Source: M3007 sp033764075 (GTDB lineage: Bacteria > Bacteroidota > Bacteroidia > Chitinophagales > Saprospiraceae). Taken from it: a stretch of 64,000 nucleotides of DNA. The position numbers were made by a program, and so were the translations under genes. Below, one piece after another: positions 52,087 through 60,348 of the stretch; position 1 is the stretch's first letter, and every line of letters begins with the position of its first letter. Location of the stretch: contig JANRJH010000050.1 of the NCBI GenBank assembly GCA_033764075.1, positions 1 to 64,000 of the forward strand, read 5' to 3'. The notes below the pieces were generated by a model, which was not told the DNA's origin, searched no databases, and saw nothing but the letters and a program-made list of their open reading frames with translations.

Positions 52087-52492
52087 ACAGGCGGTTAAAT
52101 TGGCCAGAAACAATGAAAGCCTTAAGGGGTATGTCATTGAAGATCTAAACGACACGCAAGTTCGTCCTGTCGATGCTTTGCTATTGGCAGAGCATGGCAT
52201 TTTGATACCAGAACAAAATATATACTATGATGACGCGGACATAGCATTCGACCCCGACTTTGATGATGTCGCATGGAGTAAAAAGCCACTCAAATTAACC
52301 TGGGAAGAAAAAATTCAATTGGCGGAGCAGATGGAGAAAAACAAGCATGTTGAAGCGGAAGTAACCGTGAAAATAAGAATCGAGGATCGTGAAATTCGTC
52401 AATGGATAAACAGAAATCATGATAAAATGGGGCAAATATTGTCCAATTTTATCGTAGATATTTACAAGGCCAACAAAATTATAGAACGCTAA
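52070..52492 (+). CDS. Probable BrnA-like antitoxin with an extended N-terminus
   Basis: 140 residues, starting inside the BrnT gene. The C-terminal AEVTVKIRIEDREIRQWINR, then helices to NFIVDIYKANK, fits the strand-helix-helix of BrnA antitoxins (ribbon-helix-helix). The first 85 residues, acidic with PDFDDVAWSKKP, are longer than usual and would include the toxin-binding part. Location and overlap support the assignment more than sequence does. It would autorepress the pair. Confidence 0.6.
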   Translation: MKIKVEQAVKLARNNESLKGYVIEDLNDTQVRPVDALLLAEHGILIPEQNIYYDDADIAFDPDFDDVAWSKKPLKLTWEEKIQLAEQMEKNKHVEAEVTVKIRIEDREIRQWINRNHDKMGQILSNFIVDIYKANKIIER

Positions 52493-52495
52493 TAC

Positions 52496-52561
52496 CGAGA
52501 ACTTTGCACTACCGCACATAGCTGGCTATGCGCGGCTACGTCGGCAGTGCCCCCGTTATCC
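52496..52561 (+). repeat. attC-like recombination site
   Basis: GAGAAC (52497-52502) on the left and GTTATCC (52555-52561) on the right. Stem GCACT-ACCGC-CATAGC (within 52507-52523) pairs with GCTATG-GCGG-AGTGC (within 52525-52550), with one 9-nt extra segment on the right. AGTGCCCCCGTTA at the right end is identical to the site at 2236-2327. Confidence 0.6.
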
Positions 52562-52582
52562 CCATTTAAACAAACTACCAAA

Positions 52583-53830
52583 ATGACTAAACAACTATTT
52601 GTTATTGCAATATTTTTCTGTGCTAACTTGTTGTTTGGACAATCATTAGTTGACACTCCATTCTTTGTCGAAATAAATAACAATAGAGAAGGCTATCCCT
52701 TAATGGATACCTTGTTTGGAAGAAAAAAAGTGGTATTATTAGGTGAATTAGACCACGGAGATGGTTCATCCTTCAAGGTAAAAACAGACATGATCAAATA
52801 TCTTCATGAAAATCACAATTTCAACACATTGGTTTTTGAAGCTTCTTTTATCAATTGTAATTTTCTATGGAACTCAATAGGTGATAGCGCAAAATTCAAG
52901 GATGGAATAAAAAAATATATTTATCACATTTGGAGTGAGGTGGAAGAAACGAGGGAACTATTTAACTATATTGAAGAACAGTATCATAAAGGTACACCGT
53001 TGAGAATTGTAGGAATTGACCCACAGTTTTCAGGCCGTAACAACGCCAATGATTTTATTGATTTGTTACAACTGTCGCTTCCCGCAACAATGACGGAGAG
53101 CAAGCAGTTTGCTGAATTTGTTCATGAGTTAAAAATCATGAGTACCTGGATGGTGTTTCCTAAAGAAAATGAACATCAGTTATCAGAAGATGGGTTTGCC
53201 AGATACTGCGATATAATATTGGAAACAATAAGGCAAAATAATCAACTAACCATAAATTTATCCTTATGGGAAATGTACTTGAATAATGTCAAAATAATGA
53301 ATAAAGTAAAGAGAAAGAGGAGTAATCTTTCTTTTGAATTACGTGATGAACAAATGTTTAAAAATTTAAAATATTGGTTGAGTGAGAATGAAAATGATAA
53401 ATTAATTGTTTGGGCGGCAAATGCACACATAATTAGAAAAGACAACGTTCTAGAAAAACAAGGCAAGAAATATTATCTACTAGGTCTAAAAAAACTTGGA
53501 GATTATATGCAGGATGACTATCCTGGTTCATCGTACTCTATTGCAATTACTTCAGGTCTGGGATCGACGCTTGATTTTTCAAACCTAAAAAAGAAAAATA
53601 TCTTAAAAGTACCAAAAGGTGTTTCTATCGAGGGTTTAATGCAAGGTAGAAGGACTTGCTTTGTTGATTTAAAATCATTTGAAAATGCATATGAGTTGAC
53701 TAAGTATAAATCTCAATTGTTCTATACAAATATTGTTTGTACAGCTAAATGGAGTCAGCACTTCGATGGTTTTATTTATATACCTGAAATGATTCCCTCT
53801 ACGCCTTTGTGGCAAAACATCAAAGGGTGA
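52583..53830 (+). CDS. Erythromycin-esterase-family secreted hydrolase
   Basis: 415 residues from the ATG at 52583; an upstream in-frame GTG at 52547 lies inside the attC-like hairpin and is rejected. A signal peptide (QLFVIAIFFCANLLFG) is followed by the Ere-family core VVLLGELDHGDGSSFKV, with Glu and His in the positions of the proposed catalytic pair, and LVFEASFINC with a further Glu. The family includes macrolide-lactone hydrolases and many proteins of unknown substrate. Macrolide resistance cannot be claimed from sequence. AT-rich, single-gene cassette between attC-like sites. Confidence 0.78.
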   Translation: MTKQLFVIAIFFCANLLFGQSLVDTPFFVEINNNREGYPLMDTLFGRKKVVLLGELDHGDGSSFKVKTDMIKYLHENHNFNTLVFEASFINCNFLWNSIGDSAKFKDGIKKYIYHIWSEVEETRELFNYIEEQYHKGTPLRIVGIDPQFSGRNNANDFIDLLQLSLPATMTESKQFAEFVHELKIMSTWMVFPKENEHQLSEDGFARYCDIILETIRQNNQLTINLSLWEMYLNNVKIMNKVKRKRSNLSFELRDEQMFKNLKYWLSENENDKLIVWAANAHIIRKDNVLEKQGKKYYLLGLKKLGDYMQDDYPGSSYSIAITSGLGSTLDFSNLKKKNILKVPKGVSIEGLMQGRRTCFVDLKSFENAYELTKYKSQLFYTNIVCTAKWSQHFDGFIYIPEMIPSTPLWQNIKG

Positions 53831-53915
53831 TAACCCCTACTGCTGTCCATGCCGCCGAACAGCCAACCCACAAACACAACGCACGGCGGCAAGGCAGCAA
53901 GCCAATCGTTCAGTC
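53828..53915 (+). repeat. attC-like recombination site
   Basis: Overlaps the stop codon of the preceding gene. Left box TGATAAC (53828-53834), right box GTTCAGT (53908-53914). Stems TGCTG (53841-53845) / CAGCA (53895-53899) and TGCCGCCG (53850-53857) / CGGCGGCA (53884-53891), with a 26-nt terminal loop. Confidence 0.6.
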
Positions 53916-53956
53916 ATTTTGGAACCAAATTCATCCATTGCATAAACAACAACATT

Positions 53957-54940
53957 TTGAAAAAACTGCTTTTAATTTTGCTTGCTGTCCTCGTCGTTTT
54001 TTGCGGACTTGTGTATTTCAAAAACCGTAGCCTTCAAAAGGGGATTGCAAAAGCCAATCAGGAATTTGAAAATTATATTCCGCCAAAAATTGCGGACTGG
54101 GGAACAACTGAACATGTTTCCATTACGCCACTCATTGACTGGCATGCAACGTCGCCAGACCTTAAAACCGAAATTGGCGTAAGTTACCTGATAAAAACGG
54201 ACAACCATACCATCCTGTTTGACCTGGGTTACAATGCAGCGCAGCAAGACCCTTCGCCTTTGCAGCAGAATATGGCCAAATTGGGCGTTACACTTGACTC
54301 CATAGACATGATCGTAATCTCGCACAACCACTTTGATCATGTCGGTGGAAAAAAATGGATGGATGCCAACACATTTTCGTTGGGTAATATTCAAACGGAC
54401 CTTGGAAAGAAAAGAATATTTACACCGGTAGACATGACTTATCCGGGTCAAAAACCGGTTACTACCCAAGTGCCACAAATACTCGACTCCGGTATTGCCA
54501 CTATTGGCACAATACCAGCCGAATTGATCATCGGCAAAATAGATGAACAAGCGTTGGCCATTAACCTTAAAGGAAAAGGTATCTTGCTCATAGTAGGTTG
54601 TAGCCATCAAACGATTCCAAAAATTATTAAACGCACACAAGATGTCTTCTCAGAACCTATTTATGGGATTATTGGCGGACTTCATTTTCCCATACCTGAA
54701 GGCAGATTAAAACTGTTGGGTGGGCTGGTTGACGGACAAAAAATTGGTTCGGGCAATGGACCTTTTGACCCAATGACTCAAAAAGATGTGGATGACAACA
54801 TCAAACGCTTAAAAAAACTAAACCTACAACTCATTGGCGTTGGCGGACATGACAGCAGCGATGAAGTCATTGAGCAGTTTGCCAACGAATTTGGTGACGC
54901 ATACCGATTTGTAAAGGTGGGTAAGCAGATTGACATTTAA
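53957..54940 (+). CDS. Membrane-anchored MBL-fold metallo-hydrolase
   Basis: 327 residues from a TTG at 53957; the frame is open upstream, but that part encodes the attC-like hairpin. An N-terminal hydrophobic anchor (LKKLLLILLAVLVVFCGLVY) is followed by the MBL domain with HNHFDHVGG as the HxHxDH zinc site. A later IVGCSHQTIP His and a C-terminal GVGGHDSSDEV complete the metal ligands. Such proteins resemble the 7,8-dihydropterin synthase-like MBL group. Substrate unknown. AT-rich cassette gene. Confidence 0.8.
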   Translation: MKKLLLILLAVLVVFCGLVYFKNRSLQKGIAKANQEFENYIPPKIADWGTTEHVSITPLIDWHATSPDLKTEIGVSYLIKTDNHTILFDLGYNAAQQDPSPLQQNMAKLGVTLDSIDMIVISHNHFDHVGGKKWMDANTFSLGNIQTDLGKKRIFTPVDMTYPGQKPVTTQVPQILDSGIATIGTIPAELIIGKIDEQALAINLKGKGILLIVGCSHQTIPKIIKRTQDVFSEPIYGIIGGLHFPIPEGRLKLLGGLVDGQKIGSGNGPFDPMTQKDVDDNIKRLKKLNLQLIGVGGHDSSDEVIEQFANEFGDAYRFVKVGKQIDI

Positions 54941-54983
54941 AACTTGTTCAGATTGTACGGTAGCAACTAAAACACGCCATGGA

Positions 54984-55004
54984 GTGACGCTACTTTTGCG
55001 TCAC
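54984..55004 (+). other. Small hairpin with an embedded -7-like motif
   Basis: GTGACGC (54984-54990) and GCGTCAC (54998-55004) form a 7-bp stem around TACTTTT. No T-run follows, so it is a poor terminator. It also lacks the paired boxes of the other attC-like sites. TACTTTTG could be a promoter element for the next gene. Confidence 0.35.
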
Positions 55005-55023
55005 CAATTTAAAATTCACTAAA

Positions 55024-55446
55024 ATGATGACGCATAAGTTTCACAAATTCTGGCTGATTGTTACAGCGATTGTGGTAGGTTCGTTTGGACCAGTATTTTT
55101 CTTAGGCACCATGCTACCAACGTCTGAACCGGCGCGTTGGACACTTGATGTGTTGAGTTGGCCACTGGACGGTTTACAGAACTATGAAGCGGCAACCACA
55201 AGATTTTTATCGGCGCTTACCGGTGGCTTTCTCTTCGGCTGGGGTATTTGTATCTGGTGTTTGCGCATTTGGGTTTATGACAAAGCGCCCAACGAAACTC
55301 GTAAAGCAGTTGTAGCCGGTTTATTGGCCTGGTTTGTTTTGGATAGCGCAGGTTCAATCGCCTCTGGCAATGCGATCAATGCCTTTTTTAATCTTATAGT
55401 TCTAATGATTGCGGCAGGTCCACTATGGCTGCCCGCAAAAAATTGA
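55024..55446 (+). CDS. Four-helix integral membrane protein of unknown function
   Basis: 140 residues with four predicted transmembrane helices (about 10-32, 60-83, 95-115 and 120-138). It opens MMTHKFHKFWLIVTAIVVGS; the second Met is an alternative start. The loop SEPARWTLDVLSWPLDG is amphipathic. No family is recognised. The next gene starts 7 nt after its stop, and the three genes from here to 57204 look co-transcribed. Confidence 0.7.
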   Translation: MMTHKFHKFWLIVTAIVVGSFGPVFFLGTMLPTSEPARWTLDVLSWPLDGLQNYEAATTRFLSALTGGFLFGWGICIWCLRIWVYDKAPNETRKAVVAGLLAWFVLDSAGSIASGNAINAFFNLIVLMIAAGPLWLPAKN

Positions 55447-55453
55447 AGGGTAT

Positions 55454-56002
55454 ATGTCGACAAACACATTTGACTTTATCGGCGGAAACAATGGCGAATG
55501 GAAAGTGATCAGTTCAAAAACCGTATGTGGACTTCCATTGGAAAAGGTGTCACATTTGGATATTTTGCCAAGTTTGACGGCAAAACAAAACACAGGAATT
55601 TGGACGCTAACAGGTTTTACAAGCAATGTTCGTTACGCGGAAAAAGCAGAACGAGAAAAACTGATCGCTGTACAATCTGACTTGGGACGACCCCGGGCAA
55701 CCTGTGCAGCCTTAATTCCTGTTCGAAAGACAGAAACCTGGTGGGCAATGGCCCAAGACGAAAGAAGAAAAATATTTGAAGCCCAGTCACGTCACACGGA
55801 GACAGGTTTGAAATATTTACCTGCCATTGCTCGCAAACTTTATCATTGCAGAGACATCGGACAACCATTTGACTTCCTGACCTGGTTTGAATATGCACCC
55901 GAAGACGCCGACAATTTTGAAGAACTTGTAAAATCCCTTAGAGAAACTGAAGAATGGAAATACGTAGACAGAGAAATAGACATAAGACTTACAAAAGCAT
56001 GA
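55454..56002 (+). CDS. Chlorite-dismutase-family (haem-binding) protein
   Basis: 182 residues from the ATG at 55454. TETWWAMAQDERRKIFEAQS, HTETGLKYLPAIARKLYHCR and FDFLTWFEYAPEDADNFEEL form the Cld/HemQ-like fold. The His in KLYHCRD sits where the proximal haem ligand of the family lies. The Arg needed for chlorite splitting in true chlorite dismutases cannot be placed with confidence, so activity is uncertain. Many family members are peroxidase-like or coproheme decarboxylases. It overlaps the next gene by 4 nt. Confidence 0.8.
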   Translation: MSTNTFDFIGGNNGEWKVISSKTVCGLPLEKVSHLDILPSLTAKQNTGIWTLTGFTSNVRYAEKAEREKLIAVQSDLGRPRATCAALIPVRKTETWWAMAQDERRKIFEAQSRHTETGLKYLPAIARKLYHCRDIGQPFDFLTWFEYAPEDADNFEELVKSLRETEEWKYVDREIDIRLTKA

Positions 56003-57204
56003 AAAACTGTATATTTTTTATTATTTTTTTTCTGCTCGTGAATGATTGTGTTCAGGGGCAACCAACCTATGACAAGGAGCTACTGGAAGAAATGATCTCG
56101 TTTAATGAAGAAATGAAATCAGACAGGCTTATTGTCTCCATCAAAGATACAATAATCGCTGATGTGACATTTCGCGGAAAGCCGAATGACAAATTTTTAA
56201 TCTATTCCATCACAAAGGTTTTTTCAGGTATTGCAGTTGGAATTCTGATAGACAAAAAATTAATCAAAAATCCTGAAGTACCTATTGCCACTTTCTTTGA
56301 AGAATGGAAAGATGATACATTAAAAAGTAAAATTACAATCCGCCATATTCTTCAACATACTTCAGGGTTATCTGCCAATAATGGCTCTCAAGACATTTAT
56401 CCTCAAACCGACTTTGTTCGATATGCGCTGAACAGTTCCGTTGTGACGGAACCCGGACATACCTTTTTTTACAACAATAAAGCAATCAATATTATTTCCG
56501 GTGTCGTGAACAAAGTTACTGGACAAAGTTTAGAGGAGTTTATCCGCGAAAATGTATTTATCCCACTTGACATTAACGATTATGAATGGAAGCATGACCA
56601 GGCGGGAAACACCTGGTGCATGGATGGACTCTCGCTAAATGCAACGGATTTAATGAAAATAGGGCAAATGCTCTGCAACTTCGGTGAATGGAATGGCAAA
56701 AGGATATTATCAAAAAACTGGTGCGAAATGATGTTTCAAATACCGCTAACGAATTCCCTTAATGGAATGTATGGTTATGCGATGGCAATTAAATCATTGC
56801 CCATTCAAGAGGAAATATCGATTACCTCCGCAACTGTTGATACGCTGAATAAGCTTGGTTTGTCATACGAATTGACTCAAAAACTCAGGTTACTGCACAA
56901 CAAAGCCAATTATAAATACCTTGAACTAGGAGAAAGGTTAAAACAGTTATTTACGAGTAAACAAATGGAAGAAATATCTTCATTTGCTTCACAACATATG
57001 ATACCGCTTTACACAATACTCAATGGCAATTTCTATATTAAACATGGTGGTGAGTATGGATTATTGATGACTGCATTCCCCAAACGAAAGAAAGTAGTCA
57101 TTAGATATTTAGGAGAAAAATGGGGCAGGCAAAAGAAAGAAGACGGCTCCGACTATAAATATTTGGTTGACGATGAAATTGTCAGATATATGCTCAGGCT
57201 TTGA
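55999..57204 (+). CDS. Serine hydrolase of the beta-lactamase (class C/PBP4*-like) family
   Basis: 401 residues from the ATG at 55999. A signal peptide (KNCIFFIIFFLLVNDCVQG) precedes the family core: the S-x-x-K motif in LIYSITKVFSG, the HILQHTSGL segment, and the Y-x-N motif in HTFFYNNKAI. C-terminal KTG/HxG-like sequence is seen as KHGGEYG. It is periplasmic or secreted. The family includes beta-lactamases, esterases and peptidases; the substrate here is not predictable. AT-rich and last of the cassette-like genes. Confidence 0.85.
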   Translation: MKNCIFFIIFFLLVNDCVQGQPTYDKELLEEMISFNEEMKSDRLIVSIKDTIIADVTFRGKPNDKFLIYSITKVFSGIAVGILIDKKLIKNPEVPIATFFEEWKDDTLKSKITIRHILQHTSGLSANNGSQDIYPQTDFVRYALNSSVVTEPGHTFFYNNKAINIISGVVNKVTGQSLEEFIRENVFIPLDINDYEWKHDQAGNTWCMDGLSLNATDLMKIGQMLCNFGEWNGKRILSKNWCEMMFQIPLTNSLNGMYGYAMAIKSLPIQEEISITSATVDTLNKLGLSYELTQKLRLLHNKANYKYLELGERLKQLFTSKQMEEISSFASQHMIPLYTILNGNFYIKHGGEYGLLMTAFPKRKKVVIRYLGEKWGRQKKEDGSDYKYLVDDEIVRYMLRL

Positions 57205-57269
57205 ACGTATCCATCCGATCAACTACCACCGGATTATTCATTACATGCTGCCTGGTCACAAGGTTTCCC

Positions 57270-57824
57270 CTACTTCCCTATCACATCCCGCGCCTGCCAG
57301 ATCCGCGGTTTCCAGTAGCTCGACGTACTGACGTTCTCCACGATCACCCCGCGGCTGGTCGTGCTGTGCACGCATACGATGCCTTTGGTGGTGTTCTCCA
57401 CGACCATGGACACGTGCTGCACCCGGCTGCCGTCCTCGGTGCGAAAAATGATGAGGTCGCCGGGCTTGACCTTATCCAAGGGCACCTCCTTGCCCTCGGT
57501 GGCCTGCACGGAAGAGCTGGGCGACACGCTGATGTCGTACTTGTTCAGCACAAAATGGGTGAACCCCGAGCAGTCGAAGCCCGTCGAGGGGTTTTTGCCG
57601 GCATACTGATAGGGTGAACCCACATACCGCTGCGCCTCCGACACAATATCGCGTCGGAGGCGCATGGCTGCGTCTTCCGTTGCCGGCGGCTTGGTGGCGC
57701 CGGGCGTGATGGGCTTATTGGAAGCGGGCGGTGGGGTGCTCTTTCGAAAGATCGAACACGAGGTCGCGGCGAGCATCATCCCGACCGAAAGCGCCAGGAA
57801 GAAGAGAAAGGAGCGGCTGGTCAT
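57270..57824 (-). CDS. NlpC/P60-family cell-wall hydrolase, lipoprotein
   Basis: 184 residues from the ATG whose complement is 57822-57824. The lipobox LAATSC gives an anchored N-terminus. The NlpC/P60 domain has GFDCSGFTHFVL (catalytic Cys), VQHVSMVV (His) and CVHSTT (second His). It cleaves peptide bonds in peptidoglycan stems. Its start lies 110 nt inside the upstream paralogue in another frame. This is the second of two tandem paralogues. Confidence 0.85.
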   Translation of the reverse strand: MTSRSFLFFLALSVGMMLAATSCSIFRKSTPPPASNKPITPGATKPPATEDAAMRLRRDIVSEAQRYVGSPYQYAGKNPSTGFDCSGFTHFVLNKYDISVSPSSSVQATEGKEVPLDKVKPGDLIIFRTEDGSRVQHVSMVVENTTKGIVCVHSTTSRGVIVENVSTSSYWKPRIWQARDVIGK

Positions 57825-58413
57825 CGCAGAGGAAGGCGGTGTGGTTTTTATGCTTCGGCTTGTTTTCGACAGCATAAACTGTATTCACGGGCGGAATATT
57901 GTCGGCCCCCGAAATCACATCCCGCGCAAACAGGATGCGCGGCGACCAGTACGACGACTTGCTCACGTTTTCAACAATGATGCCCCGCGAACAGGTGGCG
58001 TGGGCGCAGAAAATGCCCTCTTCCGTGCGCTTGACGATGAGCGCTACGTGTTGAATGCGGCCGCTGCGGCCGAAAAACAGCAGGTCGCCGGTGGTAACCT
58101 CGTTCAGGGGTATGTGTACGCCCTGTTTCGACTGGGTGGCGGAGGAAGGAGAAAGTTCGAAACCGAACTCTTTGAAGACGAAGTGGGTGAACCCGGAACA
58201 GTCGAACCCGGTTTCCGGGCTTCTGCCGGCGTACCGGTAGGGCAAGCCCAGGTAGTTTTCGGCCCAGCCGGCCACCGCTTCCCGGAAGCACATGGCGTCG
58301 GCGTCTTCATTGGCATACGTTTTGGGGAAAGGAAAACCCGGCGAGGCTAGCAGGGTCGTGGAGAAGAGCACAAAAAGCAAAGTTGTCTTTAACGCTGTTA
58401 GGCCAGAAGACAT
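57715..58413 (-). CDS. NlpC/P60-family hydrolase with an extra C-terminal tail
   Basis: 232 residues with a signal peptide. Catalytic GFDCSGFTHFVFKEF, IQHVALIV and CAHATCSRG are complete, and the hydrolase domain ends at RDVISG near residue 165. The last 65 residues have no counterpart in the paralogue at 57270 and overlap that gene by 110 nt in a different frame. This could be an authentic tail or the result of a frameshift that destroyed the original stop. A - strand promoter (58591-58619) lies upstream. Confidence 0.8.
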   Translation of the reverse strand: MSSGLTALKTTLLFVLFSTTLLASPGFPFPKTYANEDADAMCFREAVAGWAENYLGLPYRYAGRSPETGFDCSGFTHFVFKEFGFELSPSSATQSKQGVHIPLNEVTTGDLLFFGRSGRIQHVALIVKRTEEGIFCAHATCSRGIIVENVSKSSYWSPRILFARDVISGADNIPPVNTVYAVENKPKHKNHTAFLCDDQPLLSLLPGAFGRDDARRDLVFDLSKEHPTARFQ

Positions 58414-58590
58414 AAAAAGGAAGTTTGGTTATGGCGGTGCACCGGTGTGGCGGCTTGCCAAATGGGGATTAAAGGTGGAAATGGCAGAGGGGGAAAAGCC
58501 TGTACAAACGTTCGGCGCAACGAATGAAATGTTCAAGGGTAGTAATCCGATTAGGAATCAGGCTGTTGCGTGTCAATTGCCGAACTGCGA

Positions 58591-58619
58591 CAAAAGTAGG
58601 AAATGCCTTGCACTTGCAA
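58591..58619 (-). promoter_or_regulatory. - strand promoter for the NlpC/P60 pair
   Basis: Read on the - strand: TTG (complement of 58617-58619), 18-nt spacer, TACTTTTG (complement of 58591-58598). It would give a leader of about 170 nt to the gene starting at 58413. Confidence 0.45.
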
Positions 58620-58654
58620 GCATCAGGGCGCCCTTTTGCAAAACGTTAACACTT

Positions 58655-59413
58655 TCAGGCGTCCATATCGGCCAAAAACGGCAGTTTCTGGCGAAAATCG
58701 AGCAGGGGATTGCGCTCCAACGGCACGGTGACCACGCCCTCGTGGCCGTGCAGCTGGGCCAGCGGCTGCCCGTTGAAGTCGATCACGGCGGAGTCGCCGG
58801 CGTAGGCATGCCCGTTGCCATCGGCGCCGACGATGTTTAGTGCGGCCACGTAAGCCTGGTTCTCCACCGCGCGCGCCGGCAGCAGGGTGCGCCAGTGGTG
58901 GGCGCGGCGTTCGGGCCAGTTGGCCACGTACAGCAGCAGGTCGTAGGGCGCCTCCGGTTGGTTGCGCGCCCATTCGGGGAAGCGCAGGTCGTAGCACACC
59001 AGGGGCCGGATGCGCCAGCCCATCCATTCCACCGCCACCTGCCGGCTGCCGGGGGTGTAGTGCTCGTGCTCGCCGGCGAGCTTGAACAGGTGCTTCTTGT
59101 CGTATACGGAAAAATCGCCGCCGGGCCGTACGAACAGCAGGCGGTTGAAAAACGCGTCGTTTTCCCGGCAAATGAAGCTGCCGCAGAGGGCAGCGCCCAG
59201 TTGGCCCGCCTGTTCCTGCATCCATTGCACCGTAGGGCCGTCCATCGGCTCGGCCAGTGCGCCGGCGTTCATGCTGAACCCGGTGGTGAACATTTCGGGC
59301 AGCAGTACCAGATCGGTATGGCCGGAGAGCGTCTCCAGCTTTTCGGCCAGCCGGCGCCGGTTGGCGCCGGGTTTTTCCCAGACAAGGGCGGTTTGCAGAA
59401 GGGTGATGCGCAT
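58655..59413 (-). CDS. Omega-amidase / carbon-nitrogen hydrolase (YafV type)
   Basis: 252 residues from the ATG whose complement is 59411-59413. The nitrilase triad is complete: Glu in LVLLPEMFTTGFSM, Lys in YDKKHLFKLAGEHEHY and Cys in PLVCYDLRFPEWAR. The GEHEHYTPG segment is typical of YafV/Nit2 omega-amidases, which hydrolyse alpha-ketoglutaramate or ketosuccinamate. It is the last of three - strand genes, following the outer-membrane protein by 62 nt. Confidence 0.9.
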   Translation of the reverse strand: MRITLLQTALVWEKPGANRRRLAEKLETLSGHTDLVLLPEMFTTGFSMNAGALAEPMDGPTVQWMQEQAGQLGAALCGSFICRENDAFFNRLLFVRPGGDFSVYDKKHLFKLAGEHEHYTPGSRQVAVEWMGWRIRPLVCYDLRFPEWARNQPEAPYDLLLYVANWPERRAHHWRTLLPARAVENQAYVAALNIVGADGNGHAYAGDSAVIDFNGQPLAQLHGHEGVVTVPLERNPLLDFRQKLPFLADMDA

Positions 59414-59475
59414 ACGTTGTGGGTCGAAGCGCAAATTTCGGTTATTCTGCCGACTTATCAGCCCTGACCAAGGGA

Positions 59476-60327
59476 TTACAGCTTGCCGTACACACCAACG
59501 GTAAACGCCGGCGCGGCCAGGGCATTGCGGCCCTCCAGGGCGCCGGCCACGTTCAGGGAAACGCCCCATTGGCGGCTGAACTCATACGCCAATCCAAACT
59601 GCGGGGAAATAAATTCGACGTTGTTGGCGAACAGGCCGTTGCCCGAGCCGGTGGGGTTGCCGTTGTTGAGCGTTTGGGTGGTGGCCAAACGCGCCTGCGC
59701 CAGCAGGCGTTCGGGCAACAGCCAGTACCCGGCCTCGGCCAGGAAGCGGAGTTCGTCGGAGAAATCCTCGGTGCGGTTGTTGAAGCCCAGGTGGCCGGTG
59801 GCGTACCAGCGGCGGGCGCCGTAGCCCCATTCGAATTTGGCAAGCTGGTTGAACTCCCCGTCGCCGGTGTACAACAAGTCTTCATTTTCCGAATCGCCCG
59901 TGGGCAGCCCCAACGTGAGGGAGCCGCTGAGCACCCATTGCTTGCGGTTGAAAAAGTTGTAGCGCAGGCCCAGGTCGACGTCGCCAATGGCAGTGTTTTC
60001 CAAACCCGGCTGGAGCACCTCGCCGGTAATCTCTCCTACGCCTTCGTTGACGGTGTTGCGCACCCAAAACGGGAAATAGGCGACGGCGGTGAGCCGGTCG
60101 CTGAGGCCGTGCTCGCCGTAAAAAGCGGCGGTGTAGCTGCTGAGCAGGGTGCCGGCGCCGTTGATGTCGATGATGTTGCCGTCGTTGGCGTAAAACTCGC
60201 GGGCGCGGATCGTTTGAAAGCTCAACTGATAATATCCGTGCCCTTTGGGGCGCGGCCAGCCGTCGGCATGTGCTGCCGTGTGCGTCAGGAGGAGGATTGC
60301 GGCAATAAAAAGGTGGGCGTATTTCAT
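59476..60327 (-). CDS. Outer-membrane beta-barrel protein, phenol-degradation MetA-like family
   Basis: 283 residues with a signal peptide (IAAILLLTHTAAHA). It is rich in alternating aromatic/polar strands with glycine turns, for example DVDLGLRYNFFNRKQWVLSG and NEDLLYTGDGEFNQLAKF, as in the PF13557 family of putative outer-membrane channels. It ends in Gly-Lys-Leu rather than an aromatic residue. The ligand is unknown. It is 21 nt after the DM13-lipoprotein gene. Confidence 0.75.
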   Translation of the reverse strand: MKYAHLFIAAILLLTHTAAHADGWPRPKGHGYYQLSFQTIRAREFYANDGNIIDINGAGTLLSSYTAAFYGEHGLSDRLTAVAYFPFWVRNTVNEGVGEITGEVLQPGLENTAIGDVDLGLRYNFFNRKQWVLSGSLTLGLPTGDSENEDLLYTGDGEFNQLAKFEWGYGARRWYATGHLGFNNRTEDFSDELRFLAEAGYWLLPERLLAQARLATTQTLNNGNPTGSGNGLFANNVEFISPQFGLAYEFSRQWGVSLNVAGALEGRNALAAPAFTVGVYGKL

Positions 60328-60348
60328 AGTGGGCTGTCGTTTGGGGTG

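Noticed and set aside
52583..53830. Calling the Ere-family protein a macrolide-resistance gene
   Set aside because: The family is broad and the sequence is distant from what I know of EreA/EreB; only family membership is supported.
54984..55004. Fifth attC-like site between the MBL and membrane-protein genes
   Set aside because: Single 7-bp stem only, no paired outer boxes with a GTT core.
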